DNA from: Bugula neritina
Lineage: Eukaryota; Bryozoa; Gymnolaemata; Cheilostomatida; Bugulidae
Assembly: GCA_964035545.1 (NCBI GenBank)
Contig: OZ037770.1
Span: 8,323,473 to 8,387,472, forward strand
DNA: 64,000 nucleotides
Direction of reading: 5' to 3'
Shown here: in pieces, positions 1 through 11,476 of the stretch
Layout: every line of letters begins with the position of its first letter
Numbering within the stretch: the stretch's first letter is position 1
Program-made: the position numbers and the translations under genes
The notes under the pieces: generated by a model
What the model was told of the DNA's origin: nothing
Databases searched by the model: none
What the model saw: the letters and a program-made list of their open reading frames with translations, nothing else

Positions 1-55
1 ACACATAATATAGTGGGATTCCACTTAATACAAATGCTCCTAGGCAGGGAGTAAG

Positions 56-1303
56 ATGGCCGACAAGGGCGACTCGCCCAGACAGGGACAGGCAGCAGTA
101 GAGGAGGATCACATAGGCGGCCCAGCGCTGCCTATGGACAGGTACCACTTGCGGGCTCCCATCTTCTCGGGAGAGAAGATGTGGAGCAATTCATCACTGA
201 GTTTAGTGATGTGGCGGACATCTGCGGACGGCCGAACAGGGTTACTCTGATCCAGCTGCGGTTATGTCTGACAGGGCCGGTTAAACCAGAGTCGGACGAC
301 CCCGTATCACCCGCAAGGGAACGGGGTTGTGGAGCGGAACAACCGAATGCTAGGGACTCTCTGAGAAGCCTGCTTATCGATAGGAGCCAGGAAGAGTGGG
401 ACTTGGTGCTGCCGCAGATCATGCGACCGTACCGTAGTACCCCTCACTCCAGTACACTGGAGATCCCTAATTTTCTCATGCTGGGAAGAGAAACCAGGGT
501 TCCTGAGCACGTAAGCTATCATGTTCCGGCTCCCGGGAACAACGTCCACGATTACGTGGAAAAGCTCGTAAAATGCATGGGGACGGCTCACGAGGTGCTA
601 CGTGAGCAGCAGTGGCAGATCAGAAGTGGTGACTCTGACGACCCCCCCTTATATAAGGTGAGAGACTGGGTCTGGATGACCAGTCATCGCCGACGGCGCG
701 ATTAGGCAGCCAAGTTGCAGCCGAAGTTCGTAGGTCCCCACTGCGTAATTGAGGTAATGCCAAATCACACCTATAAAGTGGAATGGTCTGGACAAGTGTC
801 GATTCAGAACGAGGCATGGCTGAAACCTCACTGGGCGAGTCCTGATGCAGCAGGTCAAGCACCTCCTCTCTTAGAGCCCGCTAGACGCCCTCCTATGAGG
901 GGGCGAGGCATGGCGTATAGAGAGATTGAGGAGATACTGCCAGATCAGGATTGGGCGGCTGACGCGCCGCCCGACTAGCCCCAGCCACCTCCACCCCAGG
1001 AGGAGGAGGCCGACACACCAGAGTACCTGTCAGAGCCGGCCCCACCACCTGTGGAGCCGGTCGACAGGCCCATCGCCCCGGATGAGATGGAAATTCCTCA
1101 AAATCATGAGGAAGAGGCAGCTGGGGGAGGACCACGCGTACTGGTGGACCCCCAACGTACTGGCGACATCACCCGTGGTAGAAGAGTCGCCAGTCGCAGC
1201 AAATTTCCCAGTACTGTTGGACCGTAGCCAACGTACCAGGGCGCCACCATCTTATTTGCGAGACTTCTCGTGTGACTTGGTCGACATGCATAGTATTCTG
1301 TAG
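56..1303 (+). pseudogene. Fused gag / integrase remnant of El-1
   Basis: The gag start is at 56 (MADKGDSP...). A one-base loss near 173 shifts the frame just after the conserved RAPIFSGE segment. At about 288 gag jumps straight to the integrase coding sequence just before the catalytic Glu region, removing most of gag and all of protease, RT and RNase H (nearly 4 kb judged against El-3). A further one-base loss near 352 restores the integrase frame (EEWDLVLPQIM, then the GPY/F-like region). Stop codons interrupt it at 703-705 and near 976. No function is expected. Confidence 0.85.
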
Positions 1304-1544
1304 CATGTCAACATGCACAAAGAAGTCTGGGGGAGCGAGGTAATTGATAACATGCTACCCAGTGGCGGATTGAATAGGTCAGCCGGGGGTCAGCAGAGCG
1401 TAGCCAACTCAACAGCGTATAGGGTATTACATAACCCCTCCAGCTGTGAGCGCTCTTTTCAATTGCAACCAGCAAACAGGCAGCACGTCTTTTGCAGTAA
1501 ACAATTTGGCTATCTACGAGCCCTAAGAAAACAGCAGCAACATT

Positions 1545-2753
1545 ATGTCTAATGCAGCAACTGTTTTGGGGGGTAAGTCTACTAGAAATTCTATAATAAT
1601 TAATTTAATTAATTAGAATTTGCTCTGGTAGCGACAGCAGTCTCGCTTTATCATAATGATAAAGTTGAAACTCCTGACACCAAACGATGTTTTGATAGTT
1701 AGAGTGGGACGGTCGACTCAACTGATTACACGATCAGTTAGTGACAGACTGTGAGACTCGATTATCAGTATCGTTTGGAACGGGAGTCCCACGCATAGAG
1801 TGTGATTCAGATGAATTTAAATACTCTATTGCAGGTGAGACTGAGCCTGTATCCGACGAAATACAGGCACTACTCGACACACCAACGACTAACTGGGACA
1901 GCATGTCAGAGGCAGGGGTAGACATGCTGTCCGACGTACACCTGTCAACACTGACGGACTCCCCGACAATAACTGACAGACATACTGCAATGCAACTGGA
2001 CATACCCGACTTCACCGAAACCACCGACAGGACTATAGCACTGCCCCAAGCACTACTTCAACGGACGAACTGGACTACTCGACAGACTCGTACATTAATC
2101 CAAGCACTTATAGGGACAGACGACAACAGACAATGCGCGGAGTGCAGACGAACCTTATCGACTATGAAAAGACTGAAGATACACATTCCCCAACATTTCA
2201 CTGTGACTTTCTGCCCTGTGGAGTCCACCATTTCTGCAGGGACACCATACTACGCCACCAGAGAACTCAAGACTGTTATGTAGGACACCTATATGAAGTT
2301 GACGCAGACTCTTACACCGAATTTCGAGACCTAATCCTACCCCACGTGACTGACCCGGACCGACGACAGACTCTCCTAGACCACTTCCCCGCTACCCGAC
2401 CCACAGTAGAGAGTGACTCCTACGCAGACCCCCAACCCACAGAGACGACGACACACACCTCCGACGTAACTACTCAACCCCTACGTGTTATTGTAACCCG
2501 TGCTGGACGCACTGTAGCTGACGACTCACACCCCCCAACAACGACGATCTCCTATGTACCCCGACACACTCGCAAGAAGAGGAAGGGTGCTAGCAACACA
2601 CCCCGAGATGACAGCAACCCTGACCAGTCCCTACTAACTGACATTAAGAAAGTGCAACGGCGTATGGCTCCCCTCAGTAAGGAACAGAAGCGAGCGGCCA
2701 CTGCGCTGGCTAAGTTGCAGACTCGACTGGAGAGACGACTGGCCAGGAAGTGA
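1545..2753 (+). pseudogene. El-1 third ORF (zinc-finger protein), frameshifted
   Basis: A predicted 28-nt coding mini-exon (1545-1572, ATG start, phase 1) is followed by a 262-nt intron (1573-1834, GTAAGT...TTGCAG) and the main exon from 1835. The protein has a C-x2-C-x12-H-x3-H finger, then a second CxC...H-x5-C finger, a basic stretch (RHTRKKRK) and a C-terminal heptad-rich segment. A one-base deletion within a run of C near 2216 breaks the frame inside the second finger, and the rest continues in another frame to 2753. The homologues are in El-2 and El-3. Its function is unknown. Confidence 0.7.
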
Positions 2754-2996
2754 TAGAGATGCGGCCACCCCCCTCTTAGACTGAGTAATGTAAATAGATA
2801 GGTGTTGCGGACTATGCGAGTAAAGATTTGATTATTCTACTTATACTATTCTGTACTGTATATATATATATATTCTTTTTCCAGTGTGTGTATCTCTAGT
2901 TATGTAAAACCCTATGTTATTTCCAACCGTTATCTTGTTTTATTATTGTCATGTAAATAGTAATCATAGAGTGTACCTTTCGATAGGTGTGGAGAG

Positions 2997-3412
2997 TGTA
3001 ATGGATTTCAGTGGTGCAAATTATGTTAGTATTATATCGAAAGAGTCGACTCTATAATGTATGCTATAGTGGAGTTCGACTACATCGACTTCCTGCGACT
3101 TGTAACTACGGTAGACAGTGGCACCACTAGTAACAGCCAATCAGGACTGACATTCTAATTGATAGCAGGTGGAGCTAGCTACTCATAGTGGAAGCCGCTG
3201 AGTAGCTAGCCAGGCAGAGCAGCTTGGGACTTCATTTAGAGTAGTTGTGTATAAAGCTCACTAATTATGTAATCGTTTCTATTCATGTTGGCAGTAAATA
3301 AAACTTCTTGTATCTTGTGAATAATAAACTTATCTTAGAGTAAACAACTTGGTGTAGTGGCTTTGTTTAAGTTGACCCACACATAATATAGTGAATTGCG
3401 AAATTCACTACA
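2997..3412 (+). repeat. 3' LTR of El-1
   Basis: This 416-bp LTR begins TGTAATGG and ends TTCACTACA. It is preceded by a purine-rich tract (GGTGTGGAGAG). It contains TATAAA near 3250, AATAAA near 3297, and an 11-bp perfect stem (GCTAGCTACTC at 3174-3184, pairing with 3200-3210) that is also present in both El-3 LTRs. The last 30 bases hold an inverted repeat (AGTGAATT...AATTCACT). Confidence 0.9.
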
Positions 3413-5168
3413 CACGTACGGCCTTCAATGAAGAGAAACATGCATACAAGATTAAAAGTTATATTATCTGGCAACAGAAGTTGAATTTCTATATAATATA
3501 CAAAGATAAGCCCCAGCTTAAAACTAAGATATTAGCTCCAATTGCACAAAACACTAAATGTGATGATTGAGTGCTGATTCTACATAAGAATTAACTGACC
3601 TAGGTTAAAGTGTTATTAGCACAAGCAGGTAGAGTAATATAGTAATAAACTAGTGAGGTCATATCCTGTTTATACGAACACTACCCTAGACACTGATCAT
3701 TGGTCATGACATTCACTCAGTTTAAACACAAATTAAGAAATTATTTTCAATGCTATTTATATGTTTAAGTCAATCTCCAGGACTTGCATTGTTTATATTA
3801 TTGCAGAAAATAAACTAGGGACCTTTTCCCTTTCTTATTTATCATATACTATACATGCGATTTTATATACAATCACATTTTACTATTATGCCAACTTTTA
3901 GAAAGATGGATTACTTTTTAAGTTTTAGTTTGGTTGGGGCTACACCTAACTATAAATTCTCCCAGATTTAAATAGGAAAAACTAAATCTACAGGAATCAC
4001 TTTCGATAGCTTCAATCGCATTATCATATAAACTTTCAACTTTTTAACCACTTGCAATAACTATATTAGTTATTGTCAGTTCAGTATTGAGTATTGAATG
4101 TGGGTGTTTTGAAATATGTGGGTATTGAGATTACAAATACATTTTTATTTTATTGGTCTACATTGCTATTTTATTTTATTTCATTATAAAAATATATATA
4201 CTTTTAATTTAAAATTCTCCCTGCTACTTACACTTTAATTAAGAACATTTCATCAAGCAGAGAGGCTGACACTAAAACTTTAATAAACCCACTACAAAAT
4301 TAAGTAACTTAACAAAGAAGCAGATGGAGAGTTATCTTCCCTATACAAGCATCTCTCAAGTGTTACAACTGAACCAACTAAATACTTTACTTATCAGAGA
4401 ATCAATATCACTGCATTTCTATTTCTACAATTGGATCCATACGAATGCTACCATGGATGGAGTTGTGGTTGCCTTTTGCAATAATTTATGGTTGTGGTTT
4501 AATTAGATGCAACTGTTCCCAAATATTAAGTGAAAAATCTATTGGAATAATAGAGAGAGACGCAATAGGAAAGCAGTTTATATGTAGTCTGCAGTGTTTA
4601 TATACAGTAAAATAATAATGATAATTAGTATCATTGGCAAGTTGCACGCAAAGCTTACTTGAGGTCACTTCTCATTAGCCCAAGTTTCTAGCATTATTTT
4701 GAGTACTAAACTAATGGACAAGAGAATATACAAATTTTCATTTAGCCTAGGGCCACACTGTGCGTATTTTCGCATGCGAAAATTAAAATCACAAGTAGCA
4801 AAGGTGTCCACTGTAGCGTCAGTGATGAGTGATAAATAAAGCTTTCATTTTTAAATCGCACTCGCTTTCAATAAAACGCAATTTACTGGAATATAGCACT
4901 AAATAAAGAAATTGGGCTCGCTGAATAGCTACCAGCCAATTAGGTGACGACGACAGAGACGATTCGCACTTGCGTTGAAAATGCAGAGCGACAAGTGCGA
5001 AGGTTTTCTCAACGCGCACAGTGGACACCTTTGCTACTTGTGATTTCAATTTTCGCATGCGAAAATACGCACCGTGTGGCCCTAGGCTTACTAAACCACT
5101 GATAGATAGTATGAACCACTTCCTAGTTATCAACCTCTGATGAAAGTGTAGACAATAAATTATCTTAC
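3413..5168. other. Intron of gene A, homologous to 55.86-57.27 kb
   Basis: No coding sequence is supported. The stretch aligns by eye almost continuously with 55861-57273, the equivalent intron of gene B, apart from the MITE at 4745-5087. A short plus-strand open frame at 4324-4506 recurs at 56750-56956 only because the DNA is duplicated. Confidence 0.7.
4745..5087. mobile_element. MITE with ~70-bp inverted termini and TTA target duplication
   Basis: The element starts GCCTAGGGCCACAC and ends in its inverse, GTGTGGCCCTAGGC. The terminal inverted repeats extend about 70 bp and include TTTTCGCATGCGAAAA. It is flanked by TTA at 4742-4744 and 5088-5090. The duplicated copy of this intron near 57200 lacks it and has a single TCA at the same point. 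A three-base TTA duplication suits the PIF/Harbinger superfamily; assignment is inference, since no transposase is present. Confidence 0.8.
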
Positions 5169-8100
5169 CTACAGCTGGGATACAGCTTAACCTGAATCCA
5201 CTGACAACATGTGTATCGTTATATGTCCATTCTAGATTGATGTTTGTACCTGAGGGGTTTGCTCCAGTTGGAACTACATCTGATGGAACTATTAGAGCAG
5301 GGAAAATAAAAACATATTATAAATTTATAAGATATATTTTTCTCTTATAAATCCTTAAATGGAACATTACAATGTACTATTTGGTAATATAAAAAGCTCC
5401 ATATTTACATATTTACATATAGTATTAGTATAACTATAATTTGTGATAAATAAAACAGAAAAAGGTGCATACCCATAGCTAGCTCAGCACTATTCTCTGG
5501 TGTGGAAGGTACATTGTTACTGATTAGAGTTACAGTAAATGTGTATGTTTCTCCAGGAGTCAAGTTATTTATAGTAACAGAACTACCACTTCCGCGAGGT
5601 ACATCTTCCACAGAAGGAGGGGAACATGGAGAGTTACATTTAACTTCTACTCTTACAAAATCCCACACAGTGTTAGGATTACTCCATGTTATAATAGCAG
5701 TGTTTGTACTACCAGGTGGGGATAACTCTGCTGTTACACTAGTCACAGGGGAAGGAGCTACAGAGGAAATGGATAACACATTGTAACACATAGGAATGCA
5801 AACACCACAGAAGAGGTGCACACCAGTTAGAAAATCATTATATGATTATAAAGAAGCATGTAATAATGTTTTGGGTGCCTCACAATTACAAAGAAAGAAA
5901 CTGATAATATATGACTTTGAACTGTTTAGGTGAAGTTATCTTCTTTATCTGCTACATACAACATTTAATGTAACAACAAGACTAACACTTGTTATTAAGT
6001 TAAAGCCAGATAGAGTGGTGGTAAAGATTAGATAAATAAAAGTGACTTAGCTTTATGTAGCTGACATATGGTCGGATGAAGAAATATTCCACAAGAGGAG
6101 ATAATTTCAGTTTTCCGACTCATATTAGCAACAGTTATAAAAATTATTATTAAGTTTTACACCACAACATAAAGCAATGTGCAACTGTAAATACCAGAGA
6201 AGTGTAAATTAAACAAACCACAATCAAGGCAGGAATTGATGCAATGTCTAAGAAAGTCAACAGATGTATTTAAACAAACTTTAATTGCTTTAGTGAAATT
6301 AATTGATATAGGTAATATATTGTATGCCATTAAAATGAGCAGAAGTTTACCAAGTGTAACAAGTATGCAAAAAGGAAACAACACCGAAACGGAATTCAAG
6401 CAGCACCAGTGAAGCAGCAACGCTGTAACGGTTGCTTATAAGTTGTGTAAGTCAAGTTTATATTCATGAGAAAAAAATTTCAAACCGAATGTGTTGCTGC
6501 CAAATGAGTAAGGTGCCCTCCGTATGACGCACGCGCTACGTTGCTATTTATAACATACAGTTATGTTGGTATCATGTAACACACCTGCAGTGAATGTCAC
6601 ATAATTACTTTCTACACCATCATCTCCTAAGGTAGAGTTCATATAGATGAATGACAGAACCCTGACAGTGTACTCAGCTCCAGGTGTGGGCAGGGAGATA
6701 GTTTGAGGAGAATTCTGAGTTCTTGTATCAAGACTGTCTTTAAACATAGCTGAGGTTCCATTGCTGTACTGAACCTGTAAGAGGGGGGGGCATATATTAT
6801 GATATAAACGCATCAGGAGAACACTGTGCATTTTGAAAACCAAAGATGTTTTCAGCTGGTTATGCTATAATCATTAAATTTTCTATCCATCAAGATAAAT
6901 ATCTTAGATGAGAAGCATGTGTTAGACATATTCTTTCTGTATACATGGCCATACCATGCAGACATGGAGTTATGCTACTCACCATGTAGTAAACACCTGA
7001 TTCTGAAGTCCAAGATACAGTGATGGAGTCTGTTTGTGGGTTTGAGACACTCACATCAACTGCCCCACCTACAAATAGAAATACTCTACTATGAAGCTAC
7101 AACTTTGCTAACCAATATTTTGGTTTGTTATGTACTTGTAACAGTATAAGTGCATGTGTACTTGTAACAGTATGGGTATATGTGTACTTATAACGGTATG
7201 AGTACATGTGTGCTAGTATCAGTATGAGTACATGTGTACTTGTAACAGTCTGAGTGCATGTGTACTTGTAACAGTATGAGTACATGTGTGCTAGTATCAG
7301 TATGAGTACATGTGTACTTGTAACAGTCTGAGTGCATGTGTACTTGTAACAGTATGAGTACATGTGTACTTGTAACAGTGTGAGTACATGTGTACTTGTA
7401 ACAGTATGAGTACATGTGTACTTGTAACAGTATGAGTACATGTGTACTTGTAACAGTATGAGTACATGTGTACTTGTAACAGTATGAGTACATGTGTACT
7501 TGTAACAGTATGAGTACATGTGTACTTGTAACAGTATGAGTACATGTGTACTTGTAACAGTATGAGTACATGTGTACTTGAAACAGTATGAGTACATGTG
7601 TACTTGTAACAGTATGAGTACATGTGTACTTGTAACAGTATGAGTACATGTGTACTTGTAACGGTATGAGTACATATGTACTTGTAACAGTATGAGTACA
7701 TGTGTACTTGTAACAGTGTGAGTACATGTGTACTTGTAACAGTATGAGTACATGTGTACTTGTAACAGTATGAGTACATGTGTACTTGTAACAGTATGAG
7801 TACATGTGTACTTGTATAGAGTAGATAGAGTAAATAATGCTCAGAATACATGAAGTTCCTTAGAAACATGGCTATGTGATAACATAGCAGAGCAAGTTTG
7901 ACAACTCCTCCACAATACTGTGAGGTTAGCTCTCAGATCACACACTATATGTACATGCGCGTGGAATTGTGCCCTCTATCTCTTTTAGATATATTTGTCA
8001 GTCACCAGCAGTATTTTAGCAGTTACTGCAAGTTATATTCAACGAATCTCAAGGGAGAAAAAGAAGAGGTGATTTATAACAATTAAATTCTGATCTTGAG

Positions 8101-9232
8101 ATATCTAAGTGTGTAGAGGATTTCAGGTAGATTAGCAGCTTCAAGAATACAGGTTACATTTCTTTAGAGTAATAAATACTCACTGGGTGGTGCCAAGGTA
8201 ATAGTGGTGAGTGTGGTAGTTGTGATGGTAGCTGTGGTGGTAGAGGCATCAGTAGAAGATGAAACAGTTGAGTTCCCTGCTGCATCTCCAGTTATTGGAT
8301 AACTCAGAGTCACACACAGTACAACCTGTAAATATACATGCTCTACATATTTATATACTTATACAGTATATTTTACTACATCTAAGCATAATCTAAGCAT
8401 AAAAAGAAACATGTTAGGATAATGCTGAAAATAAATTTATAATAATCTACTTCAAATATCATCTCTCACCACAAAAGAAAGTACCTAATAATGTGTGTGT
8501 TGGATATATTCATAAATTCATATGTAACAAGTTTTGATAAGAAATACAATAAATGTAAATTTGATGCAAAACTTCTCTTTGGAGCTGCAAACACAAAAAG
8601 GGCTAGTCTTATCTCACCAGAAACTTGAGTTTCATAGAAGTACATAGTGAAGAATGCAGTGGTAGACAAGCTCACAAACCTACTGAGGTAGGTGCAGTAC
8701 TGGAAAATTGAGAAAAGCCTGTATTCTAGATTGGAAATGTAACAAAAGAAGTTTTGTTTTTGCAAAAATTTCAACTTGTACCTCAAAAATAAAATTTGAT
8801 TTTTCTACTACTGCACCTTAATGAATCTACTGACGTCACATATAGAGATAAAACGTTAACAGAAACTGGTCGATATACGAGTTAATGCTCTATACCTTAC
8901 AACTTGCTAAACTTCAATTTCAAAAGTGAGATTTGAAAGTTAAATCAATTTCTAAAAACACTTTCTAAAATTACTTTCTTGATGCTTCTTAGCTGCACAT
9001 CTGGTAAAATTATACAGTAGCTTCAGTATCTATTATTCATGAGTGGAGTTAGGTGGAGGGTTGACATAACATCACCTTAAAATCACTACTTCTCCTTATA
9101 ACTAAATGAGGAAATACTAAATGGGTTGACAACACCACACATACATCTGGTGACTATATCTGACCATCAACTCTAGAATACAGTATAATATTACCATACC
9201 ACAAGTGTGATGAGAGACTTTGATATCTCCAT
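5169..9232 (-). CDS. Gene A: 5' exons of a second FN3 receptor tyrosine phosphatase (partial)
   Basis: Coding exons in transcription order are 9200-9232, 8184-8325, 6983-7068, 6585-6774, 5473-5757 and 5169-5288. All have GT donors, AG acceptors and compatible phases. The first exon encodes MEISKSLITLV, which with the next exon makes a signal peptide. A Ser/Thr-rich linker follows (longer than in gene B), then one FN3 split over two exons, one single-exon FN3, and the first half of a third. Each exon matches its gene B counterpart closely. The gene leaves the window on the left; El-1 sits in the next intron. A catalytic domain is expected beyond the window but is not seen. Intron 2 contains the expanded minisatellite at 7130-7816. 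Confidence 0.88.
7130..7816. repeat. 26-bp minisatellite, ~26 units, gene A intron 2
   Basis: The unit GTACTTGTAACAGTATGAGT plus six bases repeats head to tail with few changes. The paralogous intron of gene B (59433-59522) keeps only three to four units, so the array expanded or shrank after the gene duplication. Open frames through it reflect absence of stops in the unit and are not evidence of coding. Confidence 0.95.
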
Positions 9233-9477
9233 GTTAAACAGTCCTGTGTTATTCATAAGCTAGTACTTCACCATAGTCAGTCACTCTAAAGAATAGAAAT
9301 GTCAACATACAACCTTATCTTTATTTTCAACATTTACTCACTCTCCCAACAAGAAGGAAGTTGCTGTTTAGCAGCTTAGCCACTAGCTGAATATCAGCCA
9401 ATCACATCTTATCACTTAAAATGAAAGATGCAATATGCAAACAAATTCCTATATAGTACAGTTACATCATGTATGAC
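9233..9477. other. 5' flank of gene A
   Basis: This is the sequence just upstream of the gene A start codon. It is conserved with 60472-60713 upstream of gene B. No clear TATA box or upstream exon could be assigned. Confidence 0.5.
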
Positions 9478-9645
9478 TTCTGTAATATTTGTGACCTCAG
9501 GTGTATGACATATTACATTTGTGACCTCAGGTATATGACTTAGTATATTTGTGACCTCAGGTATATGACTTATTATATTTGTGACCACAGGTATATGACT
9601 TATTATAATTGTGACCTCAGGTATATGACTTATTATATTTGTGTG
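9478..9645. repeat. 30-bp minisatellite, short copy (~5-6 units) upstream of gene A
   Basis: The unit is ATATTTGTGACCTCAGGTAT plus ten bases. The same array upstream of gene B (60714-61690) has about 32 units. On the minus strand both keep an open frame starting MFSTMRSCS at 9702 and 61748. See the findings for its coding status. Confidence 0.9.
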
Positions 9646-9740
9646 GAATGTGAAACTGAATGTTGAAAGTAAAATAGAACAACTCCTCATTGTAGAAAAC
9701 ATTTTGAAACTTTTGTTCTATTCTTGTACTTAGTGATCTC

Positions 9741-10490
9741 TTATCGATCTCAGCGAGATCGATCTGAGAAATGTGCTCAGATCGATCGTTTTTCCATGAG
9801 AGTGTCAGATCGATCTCGCAAAGTTGCCTCCTCTTAAGTGAAGGATACTTTAAAAGTATAATTTGTTCACCTATTTGAGTGATTAAAGCTACTACTGTTG
9901 AAAACAAAATAGTCGTAGTCTAAAATTTAATCCCAGCTATAAACTATACGCAGCAAAGCTTTCAGTGTATGATAATTTGGCCAATTTAAAATAATTAATT
10001 TTAATTTTTTAGCTTGACAGCTTATATAAAATTAATGGCTGTCTTGCAGATTATAAATAAACTTACAGGACTGTTGGGCTTAAAATTACAAAGAAAATAG
10101 CTAATGAAACTAAGTTTTAATAGTCGTTTAAATTCAATTTAAATTCTCCCATTTTTTTCAACCTTCTACTGCATATAATTGAGTTTTCTTAATCATTGCA
10201 CTGAAAGTCAAAGTTTTGGCATCTAAAAAGGTGGCTATTATAATTATTTAATACTTTGCTTAGTAATTATCAATAAGTTATCATTTTTATTAGCAGACAA
10301 CATTGTAGCGCGCAGTCTTTTCCTACTTCTCAGATCGATCTGGCGTCTTTCCATGATCTTATTGACATGAGATCGATCTGAGTTCGAGCTCCACAGACCG
10401 ACCAGCTCAGATCGACTGAGATCGATCTTTGGCGTCTTTCCATGGATCGATCTCGCTGAGATCGATCTGAGATCGGTACATGGAAAGCCG
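9741..10490. mobile_element. ~750-bp insertion with clustered AGATCGATCT palindromes at both margins
   Basis: The insertion is absent from the duplicated copy near 61785, where flanking sequence continues across about 25 bp. AGATCGATCT-like motifs cluster at 9745-9820 and 10330-10480. A roughly 20-bp segment near the left margin (ATCGATCTCAGCGAGATCGA) recurs inverted near the right margin. Motifs CTTTCCATG recur on both sides. No transposase is present. It is possibly a non-autonomous DNA transposon with subterminal repeats; exact ends are uncertain. Confidence 0.55.
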
Positions 10491-10851
10491 GTGAATATGT
10501 TAAATGTTTGCACTGTTTACTGCTTATTTTAGAAGAGACGTCAAAATCATTACATATATGTGTATTTACAGCTTCTCTGTAGTTCATGAATTGGATTTAT
10601 TGTCTCTTGGTTTTCTGCAGACGCCGGGACAATGGCTGAAATTAGTAAATAGATTACTTAAACTATGGTCACATAAACCCTGTTTCCGCAATTGCACTAT
10701 AGACTTATCCTAAAACACTGTACAGCTTAAAGGATATTTAATAATAATTTAATAAAATCTGATCCAAATGAAAAACATGAATTTGTGTTTTATAAGAAAC
10801 TATTCAATTGGCACCAAGAGCAACTTAAAATATTTTAACTGTCATCAGCTT
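10491..10851. other. Intergenic, conserved with 61815-62165
   Basis: The sequence aligns with the gene B upstream region and leads into the El-2 insertion point. I see no supported gene. Confidence 0.5.
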
Positions 10852-11123
10852 TGTAGTAATTTGTGCGATTACTATGCGTGGGTTCCTAGCTTGTAATTAT
10901 AGTCTATTTATCCACATCAATAAAGTATTTAAGTAAGAGTTTCCAAAGTTTATTCGCTATTAATTATGTAAAAGATACAGCACGTACACAGATCAGAGAT
11001 TACATCTTCGCTTAGTTAATACGCTCTCTCTACTAACAAACTACTACTAGCTGAGGGTTATCACGTGACGCACTCGGATAGGCTGAAGGAATACGGGGAC
11101 GCGCGTATTACGTCCTCACTACA
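10852..11123 (-). repeat. El-2 3' LTR
   Basis: This 272-bp LTR has TGTAGT/ACTACA ends and an AATAAA signal on the element strand near 10951. It is one base shorter than its partner because of a G-run difference near 11098. Confidence 0.95.
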
Positions 11124-11476
11124 CCGCCCCCCCAGCAGAAAGCCCTACTTTCTGATAACACAGATACAATAAATTCGAACATAAAATGTTATAAAACTAA
11201 AAAAACCGAGAGAGCGTGTGGCACATAAAAGAAAAACATGGCTATGTACAGTAATAAGAAAACATATACATATAAAAATATATAACAGTAAATACACAAT
11301 GGCACCGGTGGGAGGCACTTATAAGAGGATAGTTTATAGAGGTAGAGCTGTATACTGGTAGGTTACTATATATTGTTACACTGAGTAATTGTTTGTGAGC
11401 ACCGGCGTGAGAAGGGTCTGGAATGGGGCACCACCTGCAGTACCATCACGGATAGGGAGTTTGGGGGATATCATCT
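11124..11476. other. El-2 3' untranslated region
   Basis: This lies between the third-ORF stop and the 3' LTR on the element strand. It ends in the polypurine tract CTGGGGGGGCGG abutting the LTR. No additional frame was recognised. Confidence 0.7.

Larger units (their letters stand above)
1..3412 (+). mobile_element. El-1: internally deleted Ty3/gypsy LTR retrotransposon (truncated at window edge)
   Basis: The window opens inside the 5' LTR: bases 1-15 match the near-terminal LTR sequence also found at 3382-3393. The sequence then jumps to just after the primer-binding site, so the LTR end and primer site are missing. Gag start, integrase C-terminus, third ORF, polypurine tract and a complete 3' LTR follow in order. 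Protease, reverse transcriptase and RNase H are absent. It belongs to the same family as El-3, judging by the matching gag start, integrase tail, third ORF and LTR hairpin, but the LTRs are clearly diverged. It lies in the gene A intron that should precede exon A7; the unoccupied equivalent is near 55860. The left target-site copy is outside the window. Confidence 0.9.

Noticed and set aside
7097-7869. Three overlapping minus-strand frames of about 200 codons rich in Tyr, Thr and His
   Set aside because: They are generated by the 26-bp minisatellite lacking stops in all minus-strand frames; the region is an intron of gene A and the paralogue has only 3-4 units.
10504-10713. Small plus-strand gene conserved in the duplicate at about 61815
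   Set aside because: The similarity comes from the segmental duplication, the duplicate does not preserve a clearly better frame, and no known domain is seen.
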